Source: Schizophyllum amplum (taxonomy: Eukaryota > Basidiomycota > Agaricomycetes > Agaricales > Schizophyllaceae). From it: a DNA stretch of 64,000 bases. The DNA lies in contig VDMD01000002.1 of NCBI GenBank assembly GCA_007026445.1, positions 1,550,001-1,614,000 of the forward strand. The letters are read 5' to 3'. Below are positions 22,143 through 34,012 of the stretch, in pieces (the first letter of the stretch is position 1; each line of letters opens with the position of its first letter). Under the pieces are notes generated by a model. That model had not been told where the DNA came from. It saw nothing but the letters and a program-made list of their open reading frames with translations, and did no database searches. A program made the position numbers and the translations under genes.

Positions 22143-23477
22143 ATGTCCGTAGAAGAGGTTAGAGGGCCTTTGTGACCCATCCGTACGAATGATTTGCACT
22201 AACGCAGAGTCATTGCACAGGCGACCCTCTCCTTTCCTGGCGGACCTCCTGAATCGGTGGACAATCAGGACGGTATGTACCTCTCACTCGTAGATCAAGC
22301 ATGTTGTTCACCCTTCGCCAGACGAGGAGCCCCTCTTACAGGAGTCGAAACAGCGCTTTGTCCTGTTCCCCATCCAGTACAAGGAGGTTCGTCACACTTC
22401 GCCCTCGAGCCTGGATATACATTGAACGGTCGTCAGATCTGGGCCATGTACAAGAAGGCACAAGCATCCTTCTGGACGGCTGAAGAAATTACACTCACGT
22501 ACGACCTTCGTGACTGGAACGAGCGCCTCAACGATAACGAACGCCATTTCATCAAATATGTTTTGGCCTTCTTCGCGGCTTCGGACGGTATAGTAAACGA
22601 GAACCTTGTCGAACGCTTCTCGAATGAAGTACAAGTCGCCGAAGCGCGATGTTTCTACGGCTTCCAAATCATGATGGAGAACATTCATTCCGAGACGTAT
22701 TCTCTGCTCGTCGATGCCTATGTCAGGGATCCTGCAGAGAGGGCTCACCTGTTCGAGGCCATTCAAACTATACCATGCATCAAGACGAAGGCGGACTGGG
22801 CCCTCAAGTGGATCTCGGACAAAACATCGACATTTGCGGAAAGGCTCGTCGCCTTCGCAGCTGTGGAGGGCATATTCTTCTCTGGATCGTTTGCGGCAAT
22901 ATTCTGGTTGAAAAAGCGGGGCCTTATGCCTGGTCTCACCTTCTCCAACGAGCTCATCAGTAGGGACGAAGGGATGCACACCGACTTTGCCTGCCTTTTG
23001 TTCTGTCATCTTCGACAACGCCCGCATCCGCCTGTTATCCGCAACATCATCACAGAGGCCGTTTCTATCGAGCAAGACTTCCTGTCTGGTCTGTTTTCTT
23101 ATCAAATACATGGTCGCATATTCCTGACCTCCCTGTGGCAGACGCTCTCCCCGTCTCTCTCATTGGCATGAACGCCGCGTTGATGCGCCAGTACATCGAA
23201 TTCGTGGCCGACCGTTTGCTGGTGGCCCTACGCCAAGAGAAGGTGTACGGTTCCACGAACCCCTTCGACTTTATGGAGATGATCTCGATGGAAGGCAAGA
23301 CGAACTTCTTCGAGAAACGGGTGTCAGAGTACGCCAGAGCAAATGTCCAGTACGTGCCAGGCAACTCTCGCACAAAGAATATATAGTGAGTGCCTCGCCT
23401 AATGTTAAGTCATGCTCGTCTCTGCCTCCCGTCGCTCATGCCTTACCAGCGACTTCACGATAGAAGAGGATTTTTAG
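22143..23477 (+). CDS. RNR2: Ribonucleotide reductase small subunit
   Basis: Class I ribonucleotide reductase beta subunit, holding the diiron-tyrosyl radical centre that supports dNTP synthesis. Six exons give 351 residues: 22143-22157, 22221-22272, 22322-22386, 22437-23088, 23142-23385 and 23450-23477. Motifs are [40 protein letters not shown], the radical Tyr region [70 protein letters not shown] and [21 protein letters not shown]. The C terminus DFTIEEDF fits the acidic peptide that docks on the large subunit. The N-terminal extension is short, about 23 residues before the DEEPLL block. A further upstream exon cannot be excluded. Confidence 0.95.
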
Positions 23478-23746
23478 ACTATCGAGGTTCATCACTGCCG
23501 CAGGGTCAGTGGCATCGGATTTGTAGCTTGTGGCTTCATCACCCCATCTCAACCTTCATGTTCATATGCTACACCCTACTCTTCAGATAATACTTACCCC
23601 TTGCTGTAATAGCCAATAATCATCACGTCTCACGATCAGGCTAGTGTTCGGAAAGCGTGTACAGAAGCAACGCAAAACAAGTGGTAAGTATTACAGACAA
23701 CATGCGTAGAGAGGCAGGAGTAGACGGCCTAAGATCCGGAGGCGCT

Positions 23747-24977
23747 TCATCGCTTGATTCTCTTGTTAGGCTGCGTATGCTTTCGAGGCGCTGAGTACGA
23801 CCCCGAGCCTGAAAGCATATTTCTCTTCTTTGATGTTCGAGCGTAGTGGGCAAGTACCCATTCGCGCTCGGACTCCGTTTGCTCTATTGTCCCTTGTCGT
23901 ATTTCGTACGCTGGCGAATTGTGTTCAGCATGCATGATGATAATATTCATGGATCACCCACGTTTCATTTGAAACCTTGGCCCAACCTCCGCAAGCTGGA
24001 CTTCCTTACCGTGCTTCACGAAAACGTGGTGACTGGAGAAACGCATTAGCGACATGGCTTGTAGGCACGAGGACAACGCAGCTCACCGGAAGGCTATGAA
24101 GTCATCTTCGTTGGCGAAGGTCATGACCCGCTTGCTGTCTTCTTTAGGTACGGGGAAAAGGTATTTCAAGACGTCCTGTATTCGCTGTCCTAGCTGGGAT
24201 GAAAAGTTGTCGAAGATGAGGTGGGGATATTGTTCGGAGACGGTCGACTCCTTGTAAGATGCGATGTCATGTCGAAGGAGCACATTGCTGAGAGTAAAGA
24301 AGACAGTAGGACCGTGGGGGAAGTGGGAGACGATCATGGCATCTACGGGGTGTCAGCTCGTCGATCACGGGGAAGACGGGGGACATACCAGGAACGCCTC
24401 GATGTTCATGAAGGACTATCAAGTCTGTGACGTCGTTCGCACGGCAAGCATCGGACAGCTCTTTCACGACGTAGTTTCCGCGGTTGATTCTATGTGCATT
24501 CGGGAACACCAGACGCATTTCCTGCGACAATGTCAGCAAGACACCTAGCCATGTTCCCTGAAGACGCACCTTCGCAAACTGCAGGAGCTTCGAGCTAGGA
24601 TCTCGCGATGTAGTTATGACGATCTTTGGGTCCTGAATACCGGCTCTCGAGTATTCGTTGTCGATGTGTGTAGACGGATCTACAACGAACAGCTTTAAAC
24701 GTCACACGCAACGAATAGCGCGAGTGCAACGCACCTCCTTGCGCCTCGTCGTAAGCAAGGTCCTTCCCCATGCTCTTAGCATCCTTTTTGAGCTCGGTGG
24801 GGAGCGGCCTGCCGCTCGCGAGGGCGTCCTTCAATTGCTGCTTGCGCTCGTAGGTCTGGCGCTCCTGCGCTTCCAGCGACTTGGCGTAGACATATTGGCG
24901 CCGCTCACGTACTTGCCGTCGAATCTAAATGCGGCTTCAGATGCGGCAGAGCAATAAAGTCTGAAGATATCTACCAT
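23747..24977 (-). CDS. IMP4: U3 snoRNP protein IMP4 (Brix domain)
   Basis: Nucleolar Brix-domain protein that binds pre-rRNA and U3 snoRNA for 18S maturation. The start ATG (24975-24977) is directly followed by an intron (GTAGAT...TTAG). The next exon reads [20 protein letters not shown], the standard Imp4 N terminus. Then come [38 protein letters not shown], the Brix segment [39 protein letters not shown] and [17 protein letters not shown]. The C-terminal part is GPRFEMKPYEIRQGT and a basic end NKRIKR, with TGA at 23747-23749. It is convergent with RNR2 and in tandem with the HerA-like ATPase. Confidence 0.95.
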
Positions 24978-25251
24978 TGTCGTTCAGAAGGAGAACAAAG
25001 CCGTGAATGTGGCGTTGACCGATCATAATTTTTGGGCGCTAGTGTTCGGGTACCGGACCGATGTATGTGACATTGACCCACCGTTCTTTTCTACTTCATG
25101 GCACCAAGTTCGGATCTTCGCTTGATGTTTCCCCGGTCTCTACATAGGAGGTTTTGCGTACAAGTAATTCTTTTGCAACGCAACAGTGGATACAAGACAA
25201 GTGAAAGATATAAGGAAGCTAAGTACTACTTGCAAGAGTCCCCGCACAAGC

Positions 25252-26969
25252 TTAAACTACGAGGACTGACGCGCCTCCATCTGCAGTGATCCTCTGGCGT
25301 GTATGCGTAATGAGATATCGACGTCCAAACTGCTCCATCGACACGCCCGTGTCCTTCCCGAATACACCCACGCCAGACGGTGCAAGGATGATAGCGTCTC
25401 CATTCTGCAACGAAGGAGGGACGGGTAAGTGAAGGCTGAATTCGGAGCGCTATGAAAATTTGGCACCCACCCTCAGTCGAACGATCTTATCGAAGGCGTC
25501 GCTTTCGCTGAAGTCCGCGGAAACGTGGCCACAGATATGTGTCCACCAGGCGGGGGAAGAAAAGCGGTGCAGAATTGCGACGCTGCAGAGGTCGAGCAAG
25601 ACAGGCGGGACTACGGTCGGCTCTGGGGTCCGGCACCGAGTGAGTCGGTGCTCCGTCGAACACGGTGCTACAACTTTACCTTGCGTGCTGATGATGACGC
25701 GCAGGCCGTGATGCCTCTGCTCGCGAATCAGCGTCAACAACGACTTCGTGAGGCCAGAGAACCCTTTTGTGCTCGATAGATACTGAGATTGCAATGAGAT
25801 ATGAGAGTTCGCGTGAACTGAATGTCGCACCTTGTGCGCTTCGTCAACGAGCAGCACCTTCCCCGTCCCAACTTCGGCACGAACAAAGAGACGATTGATG
25901 ATCTCGAAGATACTACAAGCCGACGCCGAGTCGATGAACAAGTCGGACAGATCGACGATGGTGAGCTGGCCCGCCGCGAAGCGGTCCTTCTGCTCCGTTA
26001 CCTGACTTGCTTTAGTGGTCATGAACGTCGACATGATGGACATGCGCTGATCGAGGCCAGCGAGCTGGGCGGGGTTAAAGTTTTTCTTGTGCGTCTCGAG
26101 CTCGTTCGTAAACGCGCGGAACGTGAAGCTTGAGCCCAGCCGACGCAGTATTGACTGGACAAGACTCAGCTCAAGCTCAGCCGACCATAGAGCCAGGGAC
26201 TCACCAGAATGATCTGAATATAGAGTGGCGCACCATCGGCACCTCCTACGGCCATCATAGACAGTATGGCGGCGGCGTCGAGCTCGTTCTCGGTAAACAA
26301 AAGCGGCAGGACAGTGATGCTCTTGCCAAGTGGTGCGTACAGATCCGTCATGCGCTTCAGCGACGACGGGGAGACGAAGACCTTGATCTTCGGCGGCGTA
26401 ACGCCGGGCACCGTGGACTTGCCGATCGAGGCGGCCTCGCACGGATGCGCACTCGCTCCTGCCTCACCATAGTGAAGGACCAAACCAGAGAGAGGCTTGG
26501 CGAGTGACCCTATCTCCTCCACGTTGGAGATGAACATACTCTCGAGGAGGACGGAGACCGTATGCGACTTGCCCGCCCCTGAAAGCATGTTACTGGCGTG
26601 TTCAGGTCAAGGGCTACCAACATACCTTGCACGCCGCATACGATGGCAGAGAAGGGTGCATTCTTAGGGCACGAATGTGACAAATTGTGAGTAGATGGTC
26701 GCAGGAATCTCACAATAACGGACCGTATTGACATAGATCCTTGGATCGTCAGAGGCGCTGATGTTGCCCCTGTCGCTAGAGAACAGCGTCAGCGTTGGGG
26801 CAATCATCACGTTAAGCGGCAAACACTGACTGGACGGAGAGCACACGTCCCAGGACACCATATTGAGTCGAGCGTAGCTCGAAGCGTCCTGCGTCATAGG
26901 CGTCGCGCAGGATAAGAGGCGCGGTGTCAAGGTCGTGATCTGCTTGAGAGACAGAGGGCTCTTGATCAT
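25252..26969 (-). CDS. HerA/FtsK-like P-loop ATPase, uncharacterised fungal family
   Basis: Predicted P-loop NTPase. The start at 26969 gives MIKSPLSLKQITTL. A Walker A motif CGVQGAGKSHT lies after about 90 residues. Downstream are IKVFVSPSSLKRM, a long helical part LGSSFTFRAFTNELETHKKN, the strand TIVDLSDLFI, and the Walker B motif KVLLVDEAHK followed by KSLLTLIREQRHHGLRVIIS with a sensor-type ISTQ. The C terminus continues to SVLVV with TAA at 25252-25254. The Walker A-DEAH order with a helical insert fits HerA-like ATPases seen in other fungal genomes as hypothetical proteins. No nuclease or second domain is fused. Several introns of about 50 nt are needed. The role and partner are unknown. 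Confidence 0.72.
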
Positions 26970-29741
26970 GATGGTCTCGTTGGCCGACTAATAACGTAAG
27001 CTCCTTTCAGGAAAAGTTCAACATGACGCCACCAGGTCGACTACACAACGCTAACCTTTGGTTTGGTGGGCGAAGGTTTCATGTTGCATTCTTCAGCGTT
27101 GAGCATCGTGTGAGGGAAGGTCAACGGGTTCGCGACGCGAGGGAGGTACGGGCAGAAACGAGGGAACGAAGGACTTGGATCCTGTCGAACGGAGCTCATG
27201 CAATTATATATGAGAAGGGAGGCATGGCTTCGTGGTCGCCTCATCGCTGATTCGCCCGCATATATGATAAACGCCTTCGACGCCGCGGTCTTCTCCTTCA
27301 GCCAAGGTGTTGAACGACGTCGCCGTTTATGTACCGTTGAGGTCTCATGCTATTATAACGCCGCAACCGAGTACGGGGTTGATGTGTGAGAATGCGGAAG
27401 TGGCGGGAAGGGCTCCGAAGCCAGGCAGGCGCCCATCTATGTAGGTCAAAGGTAATTAGCGCCGTTGTGGTCGGGCGGTTCGGGCGACGCACATCAGGAA
27501 AACACCCCTAGACCCCGGGCCGCCTGAGGACGCGGTGTCGTGATCCGATATCCTGAGGACGCGTGGAGCCACCTCAGGCAGCCTGAGTCGCATTGACGAC
27601 CAACTATCATGGTAAGACTGTCATTAGGTGCGTTGGGGTGTCTCGAGGAGTTCCCCTCCTTGTGCGATATTCTTGAGGTACACTCACGAGTGGCAATCAT
27701 GTAGTGAACCGTGTTATTATCGAGACGAAGACTAAAATACGTTATACTACAGTAAATACTTATCTACTTCATATATGCACGCTGTCACACCCAGAATGAG
27801 CATCCGTTACATCTGCACCAACCATCCATGTTCTCCCTCAAGGAGAGACTGCCCGGGCGCTGGGTGGCGTCTTTCAGCGCGTTGCCAATTGACGGCTCTT
27901 CGTACGACGGCGACATCGCACGGGTCAGCATCGGGAATACGGCTATAGTGGGGGAGTGGACGAGTTGCGCGGGAAGAAGGGGCGAGTGCACGGAATGCAT
28001 CTGAGAGTGGCGCGGGTAGGGGCGACAGCAATCACGGCACGCGTGTTGGGAGAGGAAACGGGAGGTGTGTGTGTACCGGCATATGAAGGGTGTGTTGGCA
28101 GATAAGGAGACGAGAGGATAAGAAAAAAGATGACGAGGCAGCGCGGCGAGGAGGGGAGAGGGTGGGAGACGAGGGGGAAGGTGGGGAACGTACCGCGCAA
28201 GTCAGGCTCATGCGTATGGTGCGGCTTAGAGCGACCGTCCGTCGAGGCAAGTGGCCTGGATGATAGTAGGTGGGTGCGGCGAGCGTGCGTGTGAATACAG
28301 TGAGTGTAAGCGCACGAGACGCACGGGATGGGGGGAGGCCGAGGGCGAGAGGGCGGCGTCTCAATCTGGTGACCGCGCGACGATCGGCGGAGTTCGGGCG
28401 GAGTTCGAAAAAAATGACACGCCGTAACCCGTTCCGCGTCAAGTTCCCGTTCGCGTCGTTCTTTCCTTCCACTGCCAGCATCCCAGTCACTCTGTGTCAC
28501 TTATGCCGCCTCGCTTTGCCTCGCCTCGAACACTACGTGCAAGCCGCACACTGATGCTTCACAGTCTGTAAGGCTTCGAGTCTTGCCCACCGTTACTTGT
28601 CCCGTGCGATCGTGTTCGCTCGCGAACGCCTCGCCCACGCATAGCCCATCTACCAGCCGTTACTGCCCCGCGCCCAGTGAAATCTAGGTTATGGGAGGGG
28701 CGTTGCTGACGCCTCAGTGCATCACACCAGGGCAATACGCTCTTGGTGACTCGCGTGCGCTACACCGGAGATCGAAGCGTGGGCTGCGAGGGGTGCATGA
28801 CTGCAACTTTATCAGATGGACATTGCATGATGAGTAACCTCGTTTGAGTCGCTCGTGGCTTACCATATATCCCAGCCACAGAGCGGACGCGCTGCTATGG
28901 ATCGGTCGTATGCCTGGGTGCGCATCGGGTGCGTTTCGCTCCATATCCACATATCCTCATACTTACGTGGTTCATAGTCTGCTTAGCGTGCTACGACATG
29001 AGTGTGCTCTCCATCCCATTCACCATGTCCTCCTACCTGTCATTGATGTCATGAATGCACGTCGTACGTTCAGCTCTACATATGCTTCATGTTGTGTTGC
29101 TCATAGGTGCTACTAGCAGTACTCACTGAGCCAGGATCAAGTATGGTCGGGTTCTCGGTTGATAAAGTACTGTATGTGGTGTTAAATAGGCTAGATTTAT
29201 TAGTAGAACATTGAAATATACATTGGATTTGCATGCAACAAAATGAGTGACAAGCAGTGCCGGAATGCCACAAATATACCTCAGTTTTACCCTTCTCCTC
29301 AGGCTTGTAGTTGTCGAATGGTCGCATCTCAGGTAAATTGAAGCAGCCTCAGGTCGCCTCAAGAATTCGGGACCGCGTTACCTTTGACCTGACGACTTGG
29401 CCTCCCTGAGCGCGCTTGAGGCACACTCAGGCGCCACGGTGGGGCCTGAGGTCCGAAGGCCCTTTTCCTGATGCATGGCCTGAGCAGTAGATCGGCATGA
29501 CTTTGGGATTACGGCAGTACCACAGAAAGGGCTAGGTAAGAAGTGAGAAGATGACGATGCGGGGGTTACTGTGGCTGCTGAGGGTGGCAACAGCAAGTGA
29601 GGCCTGAACATGGTTAAGTTCAACTTCAAGGATCGCAGCTTGATCGCCTCATAATGCTCATGTGATTTGCCATTGATCAGGCGCTTGGACCGCCCGCTGC
29701 TCTTGTCGATCGCCTTTCAACTTGAACACTATCGCGTCCTC
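26970..29741. other. Gene-poor 2.8-kb stretch with CCTGAGG/CCTCAGG clusters
   Basis: No gene is confidently supported. Perfect CCTGAGG or CCTCAGG heptamers are concentrated at 27523, 27552 and 27572, and again at about 29297, 29347 and 29445, with further one-mismatch forms. The 15-mer CTTGAGGYACACTCA occurs at 27672-27686 and 29415-29429 in the same orientation. The middle (about 28100-28350) is purine-rich on the plus strand. A small minus-strand frame (27785-27925) following a plausible acceptor is too weak to call. Confidence 0.45.
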
Positions 29742-31165
29742 ATGCCGTTGTTCGACATTCCTGGCTGGTCTGTGCCCAGCGAGCCAGTCTCCGAAATGTC
29801 TCCCAGCACGAAGAAGCGTAAACGGCATTCCGACACCGAACCGAACGCCAACCTCGACAAGCTCGTCGAACATCTGAAAACAGCCGCCACAAACGATCCC
29901 ACCAGCAGTCCGCAGACGCGTTCATTCCTCGAGAAACGCGCGCAAAAGAAGAAGGAGAAGAAAGCTCGAGCTCATGAAGCCAAGAAGGAGCGCATTTCGC
30001 TGCCCAAGCCATTGCAGAAGGGCGCGCCAGATGAGGCGTCTACGCGCCCTCACAAGAAGATGAAAAGTGCGCCACTTGCTGATGCAGATGCAGCTGTCGC
30101 TGAGGCGTATTCCTCCTCCTCGAAGCCCGCGAGCAGCAAGGGAAAATCCAAGCACACGGCTCTCATACCCACATCGCCCAAGCCGGACGCCGACGACGCG
30201 CCCTCCGCCAGCTCCTCCGGTGGCTCGCTCACGTCACTGCAGAAGACCATGCGGCAGAGCCTCGACGGCGCTCGATTTAGGCAAGTCGTGCTCGATCGTT
30301 TCTGTCGGCGTCGTTGAACGTTGCTGCAGACTGATCAACGAAACACTGTACAAAAATGCTAGCGAGCGCGCTAAAGGAATGATGTATGAGGATCCCCGCA
30401 TGTTCGAAGATGTACGTCTTGCCTCTCGATTCACCCTTCCAAGCTGACGTCCCCGCTTGCAGTATCATGCTGGGTTTCGTCGCCAGGTGCAATCGTGGCC
30501 AACCAACCCCGTGGACCATTACATCTCCACCCTCTCCCATTACCCTTCACGCACAGTCATTGCCGACTTAGGCTGCGGTGATGCAGCCCTTGCTCGTACC
30601 CTTGTTCCGAAGGGCTTTGCTGTGTTGTCGTTTGACCTGGTCTCAGACGGCAGACACGTTGTGGCGGCGGATACGTGCAAATCCGTGCCACTCCCCGGGT
30701 CGGAGGGTGCCGAGGGTGAGAAGTCTGCTGGGGAAGGTCAGGTTGTCGACGTCGTGGTTTGTGCTCTCAGCCTGATGAGCACGAACTGGCCGGGATGCAT
30801 CCGGGAAGCATGGAGAATATTGAAAGACGGGTACACTTGCGCCTCTCAGCCATTGAAAGAAACAAACTTACTGTTGGTGCAGAGGCGAACTCAAGATCGC
30901 CGAAGTCACGAGCCGATTCACGAATGTCGATCTTTTCATATCGTTATTGGGCGCGGTGGGCTTTAGACTGAAATCTAAAGTACGTGTCGCTTGAAAGTGT
31001 ATATGCAAACCGCTTATATGCAACGAATGTTAGGATGATAGCAACACGCATTTTATGCTCTTCGAGTTCAAGAAGGTCGCGCGCAAGTGGAAGAGTGAGA
31101 AGGACTGGGAAGCGGTGTTTTGCAAGGGCCATCTGCTCAAGCCGTGTGAGTACAAGAGGAGATAA
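29742..31165 (+). CDS. RRP8: 25S rRNA adenine-N1 methyltransferase RRP8
   Basis: Nucleolar SAM-dependent enzyme that methylates adenine of the large-subunit rRNA. Exon 1 (29742-30280) encodes a basic, Lys/Ser-rich N-terminal region. Then come ARFRLINETLYKNASERAKG, the FEDYHAGFRRQVQSWPTNPV segment and the SAM-binding motif VIADLGCGDAALA. The strand VVDVVVCALSLMSTNW and REAWRILKDG follow, then ELKIAEVTSRF and the C-terminal KDWEAVFCKGHLLKPCEYKR. Exon 2 is 30330-30411. The intron at 30281-30329 begins GCAAGT instead of GTAAGT, a GC-AG intron, and the reading frame and family alignment both require it. The other introns are GT-AG. Confidence 0.93.
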
Positions 31166-32589
31166 TGTAGTGCGTGTCTCAGTGCAATGTCATGCGTCGA
31201 CTGGAGCGTTTGCTCGTCATTGGGAAAATGTCTTTCGTGTCGAGAGGCTTCCGAGTCCTCTTCAAAGAGAAACCTCATGCTGACGGTGTTCATCGCCGTC
31301 TCTGCCTATACTTGGTAAATCGACGGGGACGAACGAGCTCCGCATACCATCTATACGCTGAATAGTGACCTGACATGCTCTGCAGATATGGTCAGGAAAC
31401 AATGCTCGCTGTCTTCTGAGGCGCATTGCTCAGCCGCGGGCGCTCGCTCGGGACCCGCGAATGCGCGGATTCGGGACATCCGACTGCATATGTGGGCTCT
31501 CCGAATGCGAGAACTCGGAGCGGCTAACGACCGGGAAGTGAGCGGATGACTGTAATGTGGCAGACCACTTGGTCATCACTATCTGGGTCGGCGTCCGCAG
31601 TACTCGGTCCCTCTAGTCTCCCCGCAGAGGACGCGCATCTCAGCATAAGGGAGACGCCCGTCTGAATTCCAATTTTCGCTGCGCCCGAACATGAAGAAAT
31701 CTCCCACGCCACTGCGCAGATGACTCCGAATTCGCCCCCGAATGTGTGTTTGTATGCCCGCAACGGCTTCTTTCTGCTGATACTGCTTGTGTAGACCAGG
31801 TGCAGACTCACGCTCTCCTTTTGAAAGTAATTGCGGCTCCTTTGCTAGCGCGCCCCGGTGCCGGACGCACACGGTGTAGGCTCCATGTCGCCTGCGGGAC
31901 GTCCCCTAGAGAGCTATTTACGAGGTCCTCAAGTTGGCTACTGGTAATTGCTAGCAAAGCAAGTAACAATGAACTCAGCACCTGTAGCATCTAGCTTTGC
32001 ATCGCGGCTCTGAAAGGACGATCATCAACATGGGATCTTCCCGTCTTCTGACTCCCGCGCTGCGGCATAACCAGGACCGCAAACATCCCATTCTCGTCTG
32101 TTGATGAGCTTCAACTTCCTGTAAAGTGCAGTGCGTACTAGTCCAGTCGACCTCGTGACCTTTGAATTCCAGCCCCCGCTCGCGACTACCGAAGCTGCTA
32201 GCCGTGGCTGTGGCTCGAGCGCCAGCGGTGTCCTGTGGGCTCACCTCGTTCTACTGATCGCACTGATTGGGCAGCCTATGTTGCAAGTCGATGCCGCTCG
32301 CAATTCCGCAGAGGCCTCCGCGGTGAAGGTCAGACAATAGCGCTTTCGGAGATGCCGCATAGTACAACGTACCGGCATTTACCATGCCATTCGACGGGAT
32401 CGGAAAGCCCGCAAGCAGCTCGATGCAGCGAACGATGCCGACGCACGCTACGAGCCACGCATATGCCTCGTGGAATATAGTTTTCTATTTTATGAGATAC
32501 AACAAGCTCTATTAACCCGGTTTTAGAGTACCTGCGACACCCCTGAAGTGGCGGAGCTGAAGGAGACGGGCTCCTGTCAATGGATGAAA
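31166..32589. other. Gene-poor 1.4-kb stretch; weak small secreted-like frame
   Basis: No gene is firmly supported. On the minus strand at 31808-31990 a 60-codon frame begins with a signal-peptide-like MLQVLSSLLLALLAITSSQ. It could be exon 1 of a small secreted protein, but no clear continuation could be built. The rest shows nothing I recognise. Confidence 0.35.
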
Positions 32590-33668
32590 TCAAGGGCGGA
32601 CGGTGCTGAAAAGGCGGTCGCCCTGGGATGAAGTTAGCACATTGTCCATTCGGAGAGCATCGTGCGAAGAGATGGTGTACTCACAGTGTCACCCAGGCCG
32701 GGCGAGATGATCCCGTTTTGTGTGAGAGTCTCGTCGATGCCGGCGACCCAAACCTGGTGTGGCATGTCAGCCGACGAGGAGGAAGAAGGGAACGACGCGC
32801 TTACCTCGAGTTCCGGGTGGTGTGCCTTCACGCTCTCAAGGCCCTGCTTGGAAGCAAGGACACACAGTAACTTGATGTTCTTGACTACAAGATCATGTCA
32901 GTCGCTGGCGCCGGCGCCATGTAAACTGGGACGTACTGGGAACACCCCAGTCCAGAAGCATGGACAGCGCGGCGTTGGCGGTGCCGCCGGTCGCGATCAA
33001 CGGGTCCAGAAGGTAAACCAGGTCGACGTTGGGCTGCGAAGGGAGCTTGGAATAGTCTGCGTAGGAAGGTCAGCATAGGGGCTATTCGGAATGTGGGGAA
33101 GAGCACTGACATTCCACGGGCTGGAGGGTGACCTTCTCGCGGAAGAGACCGAGATGGTACACGGGGGCATCCCTGAAGCCGGAGTTAAGTTATGGAAAAG
33201 GGTGAAGCGTGGGTGGTATATCGTACGGGAATATAGAAAGCTAAGATTCGAAATGAGTATGCGACGGGGGGACTAGCCGAGTGGGCGCACGCACCAATGC
33301 ATCAGACATGCCGAGACCCGCACGCAGGATGGGAGTCAAGCCCACACGGGGCTTGATGACGGTGCCCGTGAAAGAGCTGACGGGTGTCTCCTGCGGTAGG
33401 CGTCAGGATACAAAGGTATTCGGAGTGGGCAGCGGAAAGTATACTCACGCCCTGGAAAGTGGCCTCTTCCAAGGACCTGGACGCTTCTATCCCAAGAATG
33501 AAACTGATTTGTTTGATGCCCTGGTCCGGTCGAGTCTTGTTAGGATGGATCGCGGGGGATCCGTAAAGCAGTACGCACCTCACGGAACTCCTTCGGGGAG
33601 GTGGAGGTGAGGCGGAGCTTGGAGAGCTCTGCGCGGATGATGGGGTGGTTGACGACGGTGGTGGACAT
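32590..33668 (-). CDS. FUR1: Uracil phosphoribosyltransferase
   Basis: Pyrimidine salvage enzyme that makes UMP from uracil and PRPP; cytosolic. The start ATG at 33668 gives MSTTVVNHPIIRAELSKLRL. Conserved parts are GIEASRSLEEATFQG, VIKPRVGLTPILRAGLGMSD, the VYHLGLFREKVTLQPVEYYS segment, the PRPP-binding loop LLDPLIATGGTANAALSML, KLLCVLASKQGLESV and the C-terminal uracil-binding region WVAGIDETLTQNGIISPGLG. It ends with DRLFSTVRP and TGA at 32590-32592. Six or so introns of about 50 nt split it. It is divergent with MET10 across about 345 bp. The call is strong because all PRTase motifs are present in order. Confidence 0.95.
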
Positions 33669-34012
33669 GGTGGGCAGATGAGAGGAGAAGAGGAGGAAAA
33701 GAGAAGAGAGAGAGAGAGAGGGAGGCGACTTTGCCTCGCCCTATAAACGTGTTCCGATGGATTCTTAGATGCCGCTGAGGCACGATAAGGATATCGCCGC
33801 GCCTAAACGAATGACCGAACGGGGATATCATCAATTGACATGCCGCACCCCTTATGGGGAAACAGGCCGCACAAGACGGACCGGGCGATCACTGGAATTG
33901 AAAGACGCAATGATCACGCTTGAGCACGTCCGGATCGCGAACGGAAAATTATAAGTAAGAGAGCACAGATGTCTGCGGTTCTTGTACCGTGCTCGTCCTC
34001 TCTTCTGCAGTC
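33669..34012. promoter_or_regulatory. Divergent promoter of FUR1 and MET10
   Basis: About 345 bp between the two start codons. A GA-rich run lies next to the FUR1 start (on its own strand a CT-rich tract), and a CTATAAAC sequence lies near 33741. No factor site is claimed. Confidence 0.4.

Noticed and set aside
27943..28500. Two long minus-strand frames (185 and 152 codons)
   Set aside because: Pro/Ser/Thr-rich translations of a pyrimidine-rich stretch, without conserved motifs. The small downstream frame at 27785-28000 was also too weak to call.
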